Of a stretch of 64,000 nucleotides of DNA, positions 23,190-34,569 are shown piece by piece. The translations under genes were made by a program, and so were the position numbers. How positions within the stretch are numbered: the stretch's first letter is position 1; the number at the start of each line of letters is the position of its first letter. This DNA comes from Homalodisca vitripennis (taxonomy: Eukaryota > Arthropoda > Insecta > Hemiptera > Cicadellidae). The notes below the pieces were generated by a model. The model had not been told where the DNA came from and did not search any database. It was given only the letters and a program-made list of their open reading frames with translations. The stretch covers positions 187,186,501 to 187,250,500 of the forward strand of contig NC_060210.1 in NCBI RefSeq assembly GCF_021130785.1, written 5' to 3'.

Positions 23190-23574
23190 GTAATCTAACA
23201 TGACAAATTCCATAACCAAGGAAAGTATGCGGAAGCAGGGAATATCGCAGACGATGCTATATTCGTACATTTACATCAATAATAATATGAGTAAACTGAT
23301 CGAGCAGTTAGAAAACAAATAATTGTAAAACACTACTAGATTAGAGAAGCATTTTGTTATTTTACTTATGATATATAATGTTGTATGTTATTACGCTTTA
23401 TATTTCCCTTTTAATCTCTCCTAAAAGAGTTTTCACTAACGTCAACTTTTATTAGTTCAAATCAGATGTTTATATAACAATTTGTTTACATGTCGGTAAA
23501 GTAATCATTCTATTTTAAATCATGTGGAAAACATAAACATGCATGATGAATAATATAAAAGTTTACCCCACTTG

Positions 23575-23765
23575 CGAAGAATACATCATAGGCGACCAAA
23601 AGAAGTAGTCAATTCAACAAGGAGCGATAGTAATCTCTCACTAGCACGCCATAGAGCGAACAAGCGTGACGTTCCGTTTTCGTTTCCACCATGGAAAACA
23701 TACATCCATAGCCCGCCAAAAGAGGTAATCACTTCAAAAATTAATTGTAGTCACTTCAAATATTG
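23575..23765. repeat. Local duplication of about 115 bp
   Basis: CATACATCATAGGCGACCAA-type sequence at about 23580 recurs at about 23700 (ACATCCATAGCCCGCCAAAA), each followed by AGARGTARTCA-TTCAA. The downstream border merges with the 3' region of the non-LTR fragment to the right. Confidence 0.45.
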
Positions 23766-23929
23766 ATTGAACTCTAGCAAAAATGTATACAATACAATAG
23801 GCAATTAATAAAATTATCTCATTCTTATCAGTTTTCATTCTCCATTCACTCAGCTTACATGCAGTTACCCCAGTGTGACCACAAGAACCACCAACCGTCA
23901 CTTCAGCTGATCTACAGCAATAAGGGCAT

Positions 23930-24285
23930 AACCTCAGCCCCAAAGCGATCGCTTGTTAATGATTCTGATATTATATGGGAGGTCGTTCCACAATTGACAA
24001 GTGGATACAGTGAAAGATTCGTTATATAAGGCTGTCCGATGAATTGGAGTTGATAATAAAGATGGATCCCTACGAGTTCTACGAGCACCGATATCAGACA
24101 TAAAAACAAAATTTTGGGCCAAATAACCTGGATAACCATTATGGATTATTGCGTGCGACAGACTAAGTAAATGAAGATCTCTAAGTTATTTGATTTTAAT
24201 AGGGATTATTGCTCAAAATAAGGAGATACATGATCACCATGTCTTAAGTTGAAAATGAATCGAATACAATAATAATTCTGTGCAC
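23930..24285 (-). mobile_element. Non-LTR retrotransposon 3' fragment (reverse-transcriptase C-terminus)
   Basis: Minus strand, in order: LKSNNLEIFIYLV, then GYPGYLAQNFVFMSD, RTRRDPSLLSTPIHR, TALYNESFTV and CQLWNDLPYNIRIINKRS. The series R..LL..P..RT..Y..SF...LWN.LP..IR is the standard C-terminal signature of CR1/Jockey-type elements. Frames change between segments and stops are present. The AT-rich region down to about 23770 would be its 3' untranslated part. Confidence 0.7.
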
Positions 24286-24297
24286 GTTAAATTTTAC

Positions 24298-24350
24298 TAG
24301 AATCACTGAACAATGGCAAATGTCCGGAAAATCCTGTTTCCTTCACAAAT
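24298..24350 (-). mobile_element. Short Penelope-like terminal fragment
   Basis: TCACTGAACAATGGCAAATG then TCCTGTTTCCTTCAC is the same end sequence as at 18800-18850 and, inverted, at 61150-61200. Only about 50 bp remain. Confidence 0.5.
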
Positions 24351-24354
24351 TTAA

Positions 24355-25600
24355 TAATTTATGGTAGACTATTTATAGAAAATATATTCCAGGTTTTGAA
24401 TGTAAAATTGCGAGATTAAAACTATATGTAGGTTTTATGTACAGCAAAAATATGTAGGTAACCATTTTGCTAAAACTCGAAACCTACCCTTAGCTACAGT
24501 TGAGGCTGTTCAACTATCCTATCAGTAAGAACAACACATTCCCTGCCTAAATAAATTAACAGACTTTAAATATGACGACTTTTCAAGTAAGAAATTAATT
24601 TAGTATATTTTTGTTTTTTAATCTGTGGTACTGGAAATATTATAATATTGCGTACACTTTTTTCAAAATAAATAACAAACACTCATAAGTTTTATGAAGT
24701 AAACTGTACATCTTGGTTGATTAAGACACTTTAACGGTGGCTACATTAACTTACAGTACAAGTACTGAAAAAGGCGTCTTGATATAACAACAAAATTATT
24801 ATCTTCTTAGCTGACACACATAACGGCAGATGACTGTAATGAATATAATTATATGTTATCTGTAGGGCACATTCAAATTTTGTGTGCAATATCTGTATGT
24901 TGACTTCTTCTAGTCACAACTTGGTACCTTTGGCCATCTGCCACTCATCTTTTAACTTGTAATGCGGGGTTTTTTCTGCTAAATGTACACACTTGGCATT
25001 ATTCAACATGTTCGTTCATACAATATCCAGTTTTAAACAGTATTATAGTCTCATTCAATACATATTAACAATATTATTCTTATCATAAATGGAAATTACA
25101 AAATAAAATGTTCAAAAAAAGATCTCTCATGATAAACACTTAATTCAATAGTTACTAAATTGAAAACTATTAATTACCATCTTAATTATAAACTAATAAA
25201 AGATGCAACATCAAGTGTAAGATGTAATATTTATACAAATTTGTATTGTTTTAGAAATGTTAACTATTTTCAGTGTCAAAACAACTCCAAAATGTTATCT
25301 GGCCTCTAGTGACTAAATATATTTGTTCATTCATCGTCAAACATTTGCAATTGAAATTATTGTATATAAGTAAATAAAAAAGAACTATGACTGCACATTT
25401 TAAAATTTTATTTTCATATTAACCCTCCGCCACCCCCTAAAGTACATGTCATACTTTAAGACAACCAAACTGCAGTGTAATTTAAAATTGGTTTTCAATT
25501 AATAAAAACAAAGTTCAAGAAATTTATAGAGAGAGGAAATTTGGGGTAGTTCCAGGTTCAAAAGTAGCAATTTTAACTCACAATTACAAGACCTTCTGGT
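24355..25600. other. AT-rich non-coding DNA
   Basis: Nothing recognised up to the minisatellite. A degenerate relative of the 81-bp unit may occupy about 25595-25660. Confidence 0.45.
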
Positions 25601-25684
25601 TTCCTTTCAGGCTGATCACAACAAGCTCATGTAGAGCAGTTACAAGTAGTAACATCTCCATTTCAAACTTTGAGCCTTTTGTAG

Positions 25685-26825
25685 TTGCCAACCAGATTGA
25701 TGCCAAGGATTTGGAGTCATCACAAGCAGAGCAATCCGTCTTCACTGAAGATTTAAAGCCTGGAATCACCAACCAGGTTCATGACTAGGATTTGGAGTCA
25801 TCATAAGCAGAGCAATCCGTCTTCACTGACGATTTAAAGCCTGGAATCACCAACCAGGTTCATGACTAGGATTTGGAGTCATCACAAGCAGAGCAATCCG
25901 TCTTCACTGACGATTTAAAGCCTGGAATCACCAACCAGATCCATGACTAGGATTTGGAGTCATCATAAGCAGAGCAATCCGTTTACACTTAGGATTTAAT
26001 GTCTGGAATCACCGACCAGGCTCATGACTAGGATTTGGAGTCATCACAAGCAGAGCAATCCGTCTTCACTGAAGATTTAAAGCCTGGAATCACCGACCAG
26101 GCTCATGACTAGGATTTGGAGTCATCACAAGCAGAGCAATCCGTCTTCACTGAAGATTTCAAGCCTGGAATCACCGACCAGGCTCATGACTAGGATTTGG
26201 AGTCATCACAAGCAGAGCAATCCGTCTTCACTGACGATTTAAAGCCTGGAATCACCGACCAGGCTCATGACTAGGATTTGGAGTCATCACAAGCAGAGCA
26301 ATCCGTCTTCACTGACGATTTAAAGCCTGGAATCACCGACCAGGCTCATGACTAGGATTTGGAGTCATCACAAGCAGAGCAATCCGTCTTCACTGACGAT
26401 TTAAAGCCTGGAATCACCGACCAGGCTCATGACTAGGATTTGGAGTCATCACAAGCAGAGCAATCCGTCTTCACTGACGATTTAAAGCCTGGAATCACCG
26501 ACCAGGCTCATGACTAGGATTTGGAGTCATCACAAGCAGAGCAATCCGTCTTCACTGACGATTTAAAGCCTGGAATCACCAACCAGGTTCATGACTAGGA
26601 TTTGGAGTCATCACAAGCAGAGCAATCCGTCTTCACTGACGATTTAAAGCCTGGAATCACCGACCAGGCTCATGACTAGTATTTGGAGTCATCACAAGCA
26701 GAGCAATCCGTCTTCACTGACGATTTAAAGCCTGGAATCACCAACCAGGTTCATGACTAGGATTTGGAGTCATCATAAGCAGAGCAATCCGTCTTCACTG
26801 ACGATTTAAAGCCTGGAATCACCAG
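25685..26825. repeat. 81-bp minisatellite, 14 copies without indels
   Basis: The landmark AGGATTTGGAGTCATC (one copy AGTATTTGG) starts at 25706 and then at every 81st base up to 26759, so 14 units show no insertion or deletion. Units differ by point changes such as ACCAACCAGGTT against ACCGACCAGGCT, and these variants come in runs, which suggests block-wise amplification. The length is a multiple of three, but every frame on both strands has stops in the standard unit, so it is not a protein repeat. Only the first, divergent unit stays open on the minus strand. Confidence 0.95.
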
Positions 26826-26829
26826 ATAC

Positions 26830-27940
26830 TCTATCTTCAATTTATAATTTTTACTGATAACTAATAAACCCTCTCTCTTCTAATTTAGAATTTTGAATAA
26901 GATTATGTTAAAATTTGTATTACTATAGTTACTGTCATCAACAATTAACAATATACAGATTTTTAAAAGCCTGTTATAAAACTTTAATTACTAATAATTT
27001 AAAATTGAACTGGAGTCCAAGGATGAAAATAAAATATGTAAAAAAAAACAATAATTACCGGTACTGTTATATACAATAATTGTGCAGCGCATTATTGGAA
27101 TCCTTTATTCTCATGAAATATATCAAACGAAACAAGAATAAAATAAAGTAAGGAAAAAACTTAATAAGCATACACAATATATAAATGAGATGGCCAAAAC
27201 AACAAATGGCCTGTTATACAGTGATAATACACAAAAAGAAAAAAAAATCTCTGCGGATGCTGACACAGTTTCACAGCGTTATAGCCTACTTGATGAAAGA
27301 TTAGGTGTCCTAAAGTTTATTCTATAATCGGGTCTCTATTTTGCTGTAGGCTTTAATTTTGTCTGTACTGAAGGATGTTTAAAATTGGCTTTAAATATGT
27401 AAGCAAATTAAGACACTTACATATTTACATCTTAATAATAAAGTTGGATTTGTTATTTTAGTTTAACTCTTCAAAATTTAATCAGAAAGTCGGCATATCC
27501 TGTCTTAGTGTAGAGTATCAATTGCCTGACGAGTTTAGAGGTGTTCTTAGGGTTCTCTTGTTCTGTAACATCTCCCTTGTACCGATGGTCATGTTATACA
27601 GATACAGAACTTATTTTTGAAGTCATTGCAATTTTAAATCCTTTCATGAATTATCTGACCCTCTTTAGGTAATAGTGGTGACAGACTTGCAGTTGATATA
27701 ATTAATCGTCATTATATAGGAATTGTATTGGATAATTGGAAAATATTTAGTTTCTTTAACTTGTTTGTTTTTAAAAATAGCTAAAGTTTATATGAAGCTG
27801 AGTGTTATATCTTATTTTTGTTAACATGTAAAGTATCAGATGTCATCATCAGTTAGTGCAGACCAAAGATATGCACCTCTTGCAGCTTGAATTTTCTTGA
27901 TAATAGACTGTTAATAGATCTTGGGTTAAATATGTGTGAC
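26830..27940. other. AT-rich non-coding DNA
   Basis: Nothing recognisable. Confidence 0.5.
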
Positions 27941-27944
27941 CGGT

Positions 27945-28162
27945 GGGCTTAGAGGCAGGGAGGGGGCGCAACAGCACAAAAGTACTTAACTTTAAAGACA
28001 AATGATTAAATTATAAATAGGTTTTATGAAAAGAAGTGCTACTTTAACAGTCATAATTATAGTAGTTGGGAAGCGGGCAGCAAGTTCGGTGCCAATTTGA
28101 GGGTCCTGCAGTAAAAGTTTGTACTGGGCCCAGCTCAAGATAGGGCCGGCCCTGATTGGGCC
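27945..28162. mobile_element. hAT-type terminal fragment
   Basis: GC-rich island ending TAGGGCCGGCCCTG (28141-28154), the inverse of CAGGGCCGGCCCTA, a frequent hAT terminus. It is followed by ATTGGGCC, a possible 8-bp target copy. The inner part carries GGGCCC and AGGGGGCGCAAC-type sequence common in such elements. The other end was not found and the open frame on the minus strand is fortuitous. Confidence 0.45.
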
Positions 28163-28164
28163 AT

Positions 28165-29460
28165 CTGCTATGTAAGTTTTTCTTAATGTTATTTTGCATA
28201 GTGGTCTTCTCAATTTACCCACGCTAAGTGAATATTAGACATATTATGGATAGTAGGAAGTAATTTAATTTGTAAATTCATATTTTTATTTTGTCTTCTC
28301 CACTTCTTATGTAAACAGAAAACCTTGGAACATTTGGAATAATGTGAATCAACATTTTTAATAAATTGAAAATTTTAACATTTTGCTTCCTATAACAATT
28401 CATTTATTAACTTACCTGATTTGATTACTGTGTTGCAGTTTTAAAGAACAGCTGTTTGATAACGCTCATTGTTGAAAACAACTGTTTGATTATACGCTTA
28501 GCTTCAATAATGATAAGGAATTAAAACAATCAATAAAATTGAAGGGGAACTTTTCCGGATACAGCAGATTAAGCGCTGTTATCAGTATATGATAAATATA
28601 TGAAACCTTATGTATAAATATATGAAATATATATGAGTACAAAGGCTACCGTATCATATCATATTGTGCTACTATGCTGTGGATATGTTTACAAAACTAC
28701 AACACCTATAAAAGTCATACTTAAAAAACCCGTTGTGTGTTTGTTGTTTTAGGTCCATCTAAACAATCATATCATAACAATAAACAACTAGTAGGATGTT
28801 GCATTACAAACATTACGAAAACAACGGTATCTTTTTTTTTCGAAATGAATTACTATAGGCTAATGTTAATAATTACAATACTCTGGAAGGCACCAACAGT
28901 CATTCTACATTTTATTCATCTCATAAAATTATAATTAAACAATATCTTCTCATATAAATTTGAAAAAGACACTGCCATAGAGACAAAATGAACCGTACAG
29001 CACAGAGCATATGCAAGCACAGAGCACAGTGTAACTAAGTTACGTTCTGGATGGAGTGACACATAGCTGTCGTCATTGCTATTTATATTGCCGTTTGTTT
29101 TCCGCTATAGCAGATTTTTCCACAAATCTGCTATTGATTGTTTCAAATAGGTGCATACTTGGCAAACAAGTCATTTAAACATATTCTGGCATATAAACAA
29201 TGTTAAACTAATTAGTGTTTTTGAATTCGTTACCGCGTAACTTAAATAACTAAATGGTTGTTAAGTATAAACAATAATGCGTTTTAGCGGACACTCATGG
29301 AACTGCCCTCTCACTAATACTGCAGAAAACTTGTAAAAAATACGTTGTGTTTCAAATTTTATACACACTGAAGGGATCTTGTAAAATATAAGAGATACAA
29401 TAAAGATTAAAAAGACAAACTTGTATGTAATAACAAGACCAACAAATCATTGGGGTCAAG
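28165..29460. other. AT-rich non-coding DNA with one short hairpin
   Basis: ATAGCAGATTT (29107-29117) and AAATCTGCTAT (29124-29134) form a perfect 11-bp stem with a 6-base loop. Otherwise nothing is seen. Confidence 0.45.
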
Positions 29461-29468
29461 TTGATCCA

Positions 29469-30037
29469 GGTTGCGTCGTTCACTTGCTGAACTCAAAAAA
29501 CTGTTTTTTTGTCAAAATTTTCAAACTGTCACAGCACTCCTATTAGTAACTATATAGAAACGTTTTTATATGAAATCTGAGTGAAATTTCTTTTAGTATT
29601 TAAATATTATAAGGAAAAGTTTTTCAAGACAAGCATACGGGAGGTGTAGGGTTTGACCATTAGTTAGGTTTACAAACTATCTGAATAGTTGAAAAACAAT
29701 TACCTTCACACTACTATATAAAACCGGAGTTTTTTTTAAATATATGTTAAAAACCACAAGGAAAGTATAACATTATTAAATCAATTATTTTTAAAGTTAT
29801 TTTTTAAATCATTAAAACCTTTAATTTCATTTCATTAGGTAAACGATGGATCTTTGCATTTAAACATATTTACTCAAACCCCCTGCTCTTTCTGTTTGCT
29901 TATTAAAAAAAGTCATTAAAATATTCAAAACTAGAAGAAATTTCATGTAAAAAATCGCTTCAATATAAGTGTTGTGACGGTTTGAAAATTTTGACCAAAA
30001 ACAGTTTTTAGAGCGCAGCGAATAAATTGACGCAACC
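29469..30037. mobile_element. 569-bp inverted-repeat element (MITE-like)
   Basis: Starts GGTTGCGTC and ends GACGCAACC. The arms remain similar for about 70 bp, sharing AAAAACTGTTTTT, GTCAAAATTTTCAAAC and GTCACARCAC read inward. There is no coding capacity. No convincing target duplication was seen beside it, so the superfamily is open. Confidence 0.65.
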
Positions 30038-30059
30038 ATAAAGTGAAAAAAAAAACTAT

Positions 30060-30190
30060 TAGTGAAACACGCGTGGCTAGCAGATCTGCTGTACCCTGTA
30101 ACACCAAGCGACGCGACGTCAACGTGGCAACGCCGCGCCGCTCCCTCTCCTATGCCGAGCGCCAGTCCTATTTTGTAATCAATTTAACTA
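30060..30190 (+). mobile_element. Solo right end of a DD82E (Sailor-type) element
   Basis: About 130 bp nearly identical to 21936-22055, including the palindrome AGCAGATCTGCT (30079-30090) and the terminal repeat ending CTA before TA. Two small 5-bp duplications (GCGAC, GCCGC) distinguish it. There is no left end and no transposase, so it is either a truncated insertion or a small deletion derivative. It begins at the same base where the GC-rich subterminal block of the full copy begins. Confidence 0.75.
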
Positions 30191-30191
30191 T

Positions 30192-30330
30192 AGTATACTA
30201 GGTGCCCGACGAATGGCCGCCGGAAATGGCCCCGGGCTATTATCCGCACAAAACGTTGCGTAATCACCGACCAATTAGAGTCAAGGGAAGGCATCAGGTG
30301 ATCTCTGCAATCAGCTGTCTTCGCGTAGCA
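30192..30330. other. GC-rich stretch of unknown origin
   Basis: About 140 bp abutting the solo transposon end, with CCGCCGG, GGCCCCGGGC and CCGACCAATTAGAG. No open frame. Possibly another element's terminus. Confidence 0.3.
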
Positions 30331-30334
30331 AGTT

Positions 30335-31130
30335 AATATAGCTTTAGTATGAAAATTATGTTAGGAACACAGACATTTTGCAAATATTAATTAATGTGAT
30401 TACAGTTATTTAATTAATGTAAATCTTCTTGAATTACTTTAATAAACCGTTATTAGAGTATAAAGACGAAACTGAAAGTTTTTAAGACTTCTCCTAAAAT
30501 TTTATTAAAAAGAGCGAGACGCAGACCGTCACTTTCCTAACAAGAGGCTGAACAAGAGGTTTTTCCGCTCAATTATTCCTTGACTGAAGTTTTAAACGCG
30601 TTTAACTGTCCAAAGATTTCCACTTGAGGTGCGCTGAACGTTCAGAAAATAAACTCTTACATAAAAAATACAGTAAATAGAATATCGTTTCTGTTTTCAA
30701 TATATACAGTTTGTTGGAGATTGAATGGGTGAAATTGTTAATAAATAATAGCGGTAAAATATCATATTATTTTAATAAAATAATGTACAGTGTCATGCAA
30801 AGTTTAACTATAATTGAAGTTTTTATATAAGGGAAGTAATTGTAAGGAATGCATACACATACAAAATAACAAGTAATATCTACAAAGCTCTTACTGACAT
30901 CAAAAACAAGATAAGTAAGAAATATATTATACAGTATAAACATTATTTATTTATGAAGATAATTTTTCTTAATGGTATTAAAATGTAACGAGATATAATT
31001 TGAAACATCAATTAAACATATATTAATGCATAGTACTAAATACAACTCACATTAAACATAATAATAATTTCTTTAAGTGAACAATAATACTAACTAATTA
31101 ATACTAACTAATATTATTGTAACTATTAAT
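30335..31130. other. AT-rich non-coding DNA
   Basis: Nothing recognised. Confidence 0.5.
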
Positions 31131-31138
31131 ACTATAAG

Positions 31139-31290
31139 GGAAACTCAGTTTGTTGTCATGTTTCAGCTCGCTGCTTTTCAAGTTAACAGTGATGACATCA
31201 TTAAGGTAAGTGAAATGTTCTCTTTAATAAAGTTCAATTTAGATGTTTACTTGCTCTAGCTTGTGTCCGAAGGAACGTTTACTCTTTTGT
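31139..31290 (-). pseudogene. Duplicated block a, copy 2
   Basis: Homologue of 6963-7112 in the same orientation. Minus strand: YLNDVITVNLKSSEL then KHDNKLSFPYSIN, open where copy 1 has a stop. On the plus strand a 39-bp open stretch (31167-31205, LAAFQVNSDDIIK) lies between a good acceptor (TGTTTCAG) and a consensus donor (AAG/GTAAGT), so a plus-strand exon cannot be excluded. Reverse-oriented relatives occur near 39.85 and 53.05 kb. Protein unknown. Confidence 0.4.
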
Positions 31291-31419
31291 TGTATTGTCA
31301 ATTTGGTATTGGAAAGAAACAAGTTTTAACTGAATAACGAGATTACGATAGTGTATTATTCCTTCGATATTTTCTCTACCCTTTTGGACTGTGTTTAGGA
31401 CCAAACAGGGAAAATCTAT

Positions 31420-31530
31420 ATCAGATTTCAAATCGTAAATAGTGGCTTGAAGCTTACCAGTCATATTTCAGTGTTGTTTCTCCACCTGGAGCACTACTCT
31501 CTTCTTCTTATAGGTCATATCATCGTTCAT
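31420..31530 (-). pseudogene. Duplicated block b, copy 2 (exon-like, broken)
   Basis: Minus strand, with exon end at 31458 and donor CTG/GTAAGC. The frame reads EEESSAPGGETTLKYDW, matching EEESSAPCYTKVLEYGW of copy 1 at the conserved positions, but two stops lie just upstream (around the YD residues). Probably a decayed exon of the same unrecognised family. Confidence 0.4.
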
Positions 31531-31534
31531 CGAT

Positions 31535-33665
31535 TTTTGTTAATGGGTTAATTTTAGATCTGCTATCTATCAGAGTACTGAAATAAATCCATTTCTTAGT
31601 TAGGATATCATATGATCCTGAGTAAACTAAATTTAGGATACAAATTAAATAAAAATTTAACTGTTTAAAACTATTTTAATCTGCAATCAGTGTTTTAAGG
31701 CATATAACCGCTGCATCTAGTATTACAGGTAATTTAATTTACGTAAATAGAAACATATGGTTTTTTAAAACAAAACACATAATTTATGAAGCAGTTATGT
31801 GTTGCATGCTATATAGATACAACAGAAAATAAATTATGTTACTATTAATTTATGTTATGGTCAACAATTTTATAGCTTTTATATTGGTATGGAATGTTAC
31901 ATTAGATGCTATTATTTAATGGTAAAACTATAAACATAAACAGGACAAACACGAGTGGAACATTTTACCAAAAGGATTCCATCTTATCTTCAGCCATATA
32001 CCACACGTGGGACAACAAATCAGACGGCTAACAGTCATAATGTCAAACATTTTTTTCAATTTAAATACTGATTCATGTGAAGTGTAAAACGAGAGAACTC
32101 AATCCCTTTAACGATTAAATCAACCAAACAGGGCCGTCCGACAAAACAATATTGGTTCTTTATGTGTTTTGACAGAATTTGTTTGACAGTTTGGTCAACA
32201 ACAGTTCTGGAGTGACAAGTGTAAAGGAAAGTTTAAATTTAACTATGATCACATAAGGCTTTTTAAAATATTAAATGAGATTAAAATAATGAATGGTCAA
32301 CTAAAACCCCTTTATTTAAAAGTTCATTAAAAGTGTATTATATTTATAAAAAGGTTTCTAAAAGTCAAAAATATCTAAAGAGAACTTATATGATTATCTA
32401 GAAACCTGCCTATTTAGATAATCCCCATGCTTATAGACATACACACAAGCAGTATGTGAGATAAAGTTGTATGGACTCACACATAGACATCTATTTCAAT
32501 CCAATCTTTGCTGAGTTTGCTTATGATCAGGTATAATATTTCCCATAATTCTTAAGAGGTGATTGCAATAACAGAATCTACCTTTCGTGTTCTTATTGGT
32601 TTTTCTTCATAATTATAAATATTATCTATATTACATTTATATGCGTAGTTTTATTTTTTTATAGATTTCATTTATATTACAACATTTTTGTTGTTTAATA
32701 TCTATTTTACTATATTACATCATAATATCTAAGGAACTATTGTAATTTTAAAGTTGTAGATCAAACAACATCTTTTTTGATGAAATAAAATGAAAAATTC
32801 GGGCTAAATATCATAACGTAATACAAAAAGAATTTATTTCTTTACATTTCTTCTTTGGTTGCAGTTTTGTGTAAAAACACTAATTACAAGCTACTTAGTT
32901 ATTTGATGTGGTACAAGATATTTAAATTGGACATTCTAATTGATTTTATTTACATTATTAGTTCGCAAGGGAAAGAGGCGAAAATTTACATGAAACATAC
33001 AAGTTTAAAGTGCAAATTTAACTAAGATTAGACGTAGTAAAGCTGCCTGTTAGGTAATACGTACAAAATACAATGTTCTAAAAATTTACAGCAAATTAAG
33101 AACTAATAAATACAAAACTTTACAACATTAACATTAAAACAAGAATATTTTTGCAAAAATTCTCTTACTTAACTTTCAAATACTAGTATTTTCATATTTA
33201 AGAAGTTTCAAAAAATCATGTAACACGTCAAATTCCTTTATCGCTTGGAATAATTTATACTAAAATACTACATTATAATTCAGAATATGTACTACCAAGT
33301 TTAAGGAAACCTAGGTGGCATAGTATTTTTACAGAAGAATACAGAATTACCTATCGGAAGTAGTTTTGATTTGTGTAGACGATCAATAGTTATTTATCTG
33401 TTAATAGAAATTTAAAACTAGCCTCTATTGAATTATTCATTTTTAGTATATTTAAATAGTTTCTTAAGTGAAAAATAATTAAAAACATTTTATGCGGCAT
33501 AACTAATTAAATTTGGTTATAACTTTTATAACATAATATACATGTTATGTATATTATGCTTTATTATGCCTATAATTATTGACCAAGCTTTGTCTTTCGT
33601 GTATAGTAATCACTATTATAGACGAGGAACTTAATTTATAAAAACACGGTGGAATTGTTAGAGTA
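31535..33665. other. AT-rich DNA inside the second duplicated segment
   Basis: No block shared with copy 1 and no other feature recognised. Confidence 0.45.
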
Positions 33666-33670
33666 TTTCT

Positions 33671-33780
33671 AAATATCCTGGTAAGCCGCTAAGACAGTAA
33701 AGCTGACTGTCGTGGAGAGCATTGCTGAGATCCGTTATGGGTTCTCTATGGAATCAATTATTTCTGTCCTGTCTGTCTGC
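33671..33780. repeat. Duplicated block c, copy 2
   Basis: Homologue of 8301-8390. The plus strand is open (KTVKLTVVESIAEIRYGF) and so is the minus strand (REPITDLSNALHDSQLYCLS), and neither frame is well kept in copy 1. Coding status unresolved. Confidence 0.5.
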
Positions 33781-34382
33781 ATATGTTATTTAATAGAAAT
33801 TATTAGAAAATGGTAAAGATAAAACACATTTTTTTATTAATTACTTTTTTTGCTGTCTTTAATGAAGAGAAAAACAACATAACATTATACACTTCATATA
33901 ATGTTTTAAAATATATGTGGACGTTTTAAATTTTAATGCTGAAAAAATACAATTATATTTTTAAAAATAGTAAAAGTTGCAAAATGGAAATAGAAATATT
34001 TTCATTACTATAAATTAATGTCGATAATAAAATAGTGTATCTATAAGCTTTTAAGTGATGTAATGAACGTCAATGATGACGTAAACATGAATATAGACAT
34101 TTCCGCGCATTCAACATTAAAAGTTTACATTTACATTATTTCTTGCCAATTTTTATATTATGTGGTAAAATATTTGTATTATAATTCGTTAATTACTATA
34201 ATTTATCTCATATTTTCATAATCATATTAGCTGTTAATTTATTTAAGCTTTAAAAATTACAACTATCCTTCATTATTAATCGTGATATGATAAAATAATA
34301 TAAATTTTTCTCTTGCTTTGAGACTAGAAAAACAATAACTGTGCAGATTTTATTTTATTTTTTTTGAATTTTTACTGGGTTT

Positions 34383-34565
34383 TTAAAATATAAGTAAAAT
34401 AAAAACACATACAGAGAGACAGACTGCAAACAAAACATTTATAATCCAGTTTATACTAGAATTTATGTTGTCTTGCAAAGTGCAAGTCCCTGAAACACTA
34501 CCGCAATGTTCGTGAACACACTCTTTAATATATTTCTCATCAGGGTGTAGCTTTATACATGTCAA
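34383..34565 (-). CDS. Exon-like frame: Cys-rich stub plus C-terminal membrane segment
   Basis: Minus strand: CIKLHPDEKYIKECVHEHCG, then SVSGTCTLQDNINSS, then a hydrophobic stretch NWIINVLFAVCLSVCVFILL up to the stop. Five cysteines followed by a single C-terminal membrane span look like the end of a type I surface protein. It lies within the second gene-like segment and on the strand favoured there. No counterpart was found in copy 1. Unknown family; it could also be a chance frame. Confidence 0.3.
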   Translation of the reverse strand: MTCIKLHPDEKYIKECVHEHCGSVSGTCTLQDNINSSINWIINVLFAVCLSVCVFILLIF

Positions 34566-34569
34566 TGTA

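Noticed and set aside
25685..26825. CRISPR-like array
   Set aside because: There are no unique spacers; whole 81-bp units repeat head to tail in a eukaryotic sequence, so it is a minisatellite.
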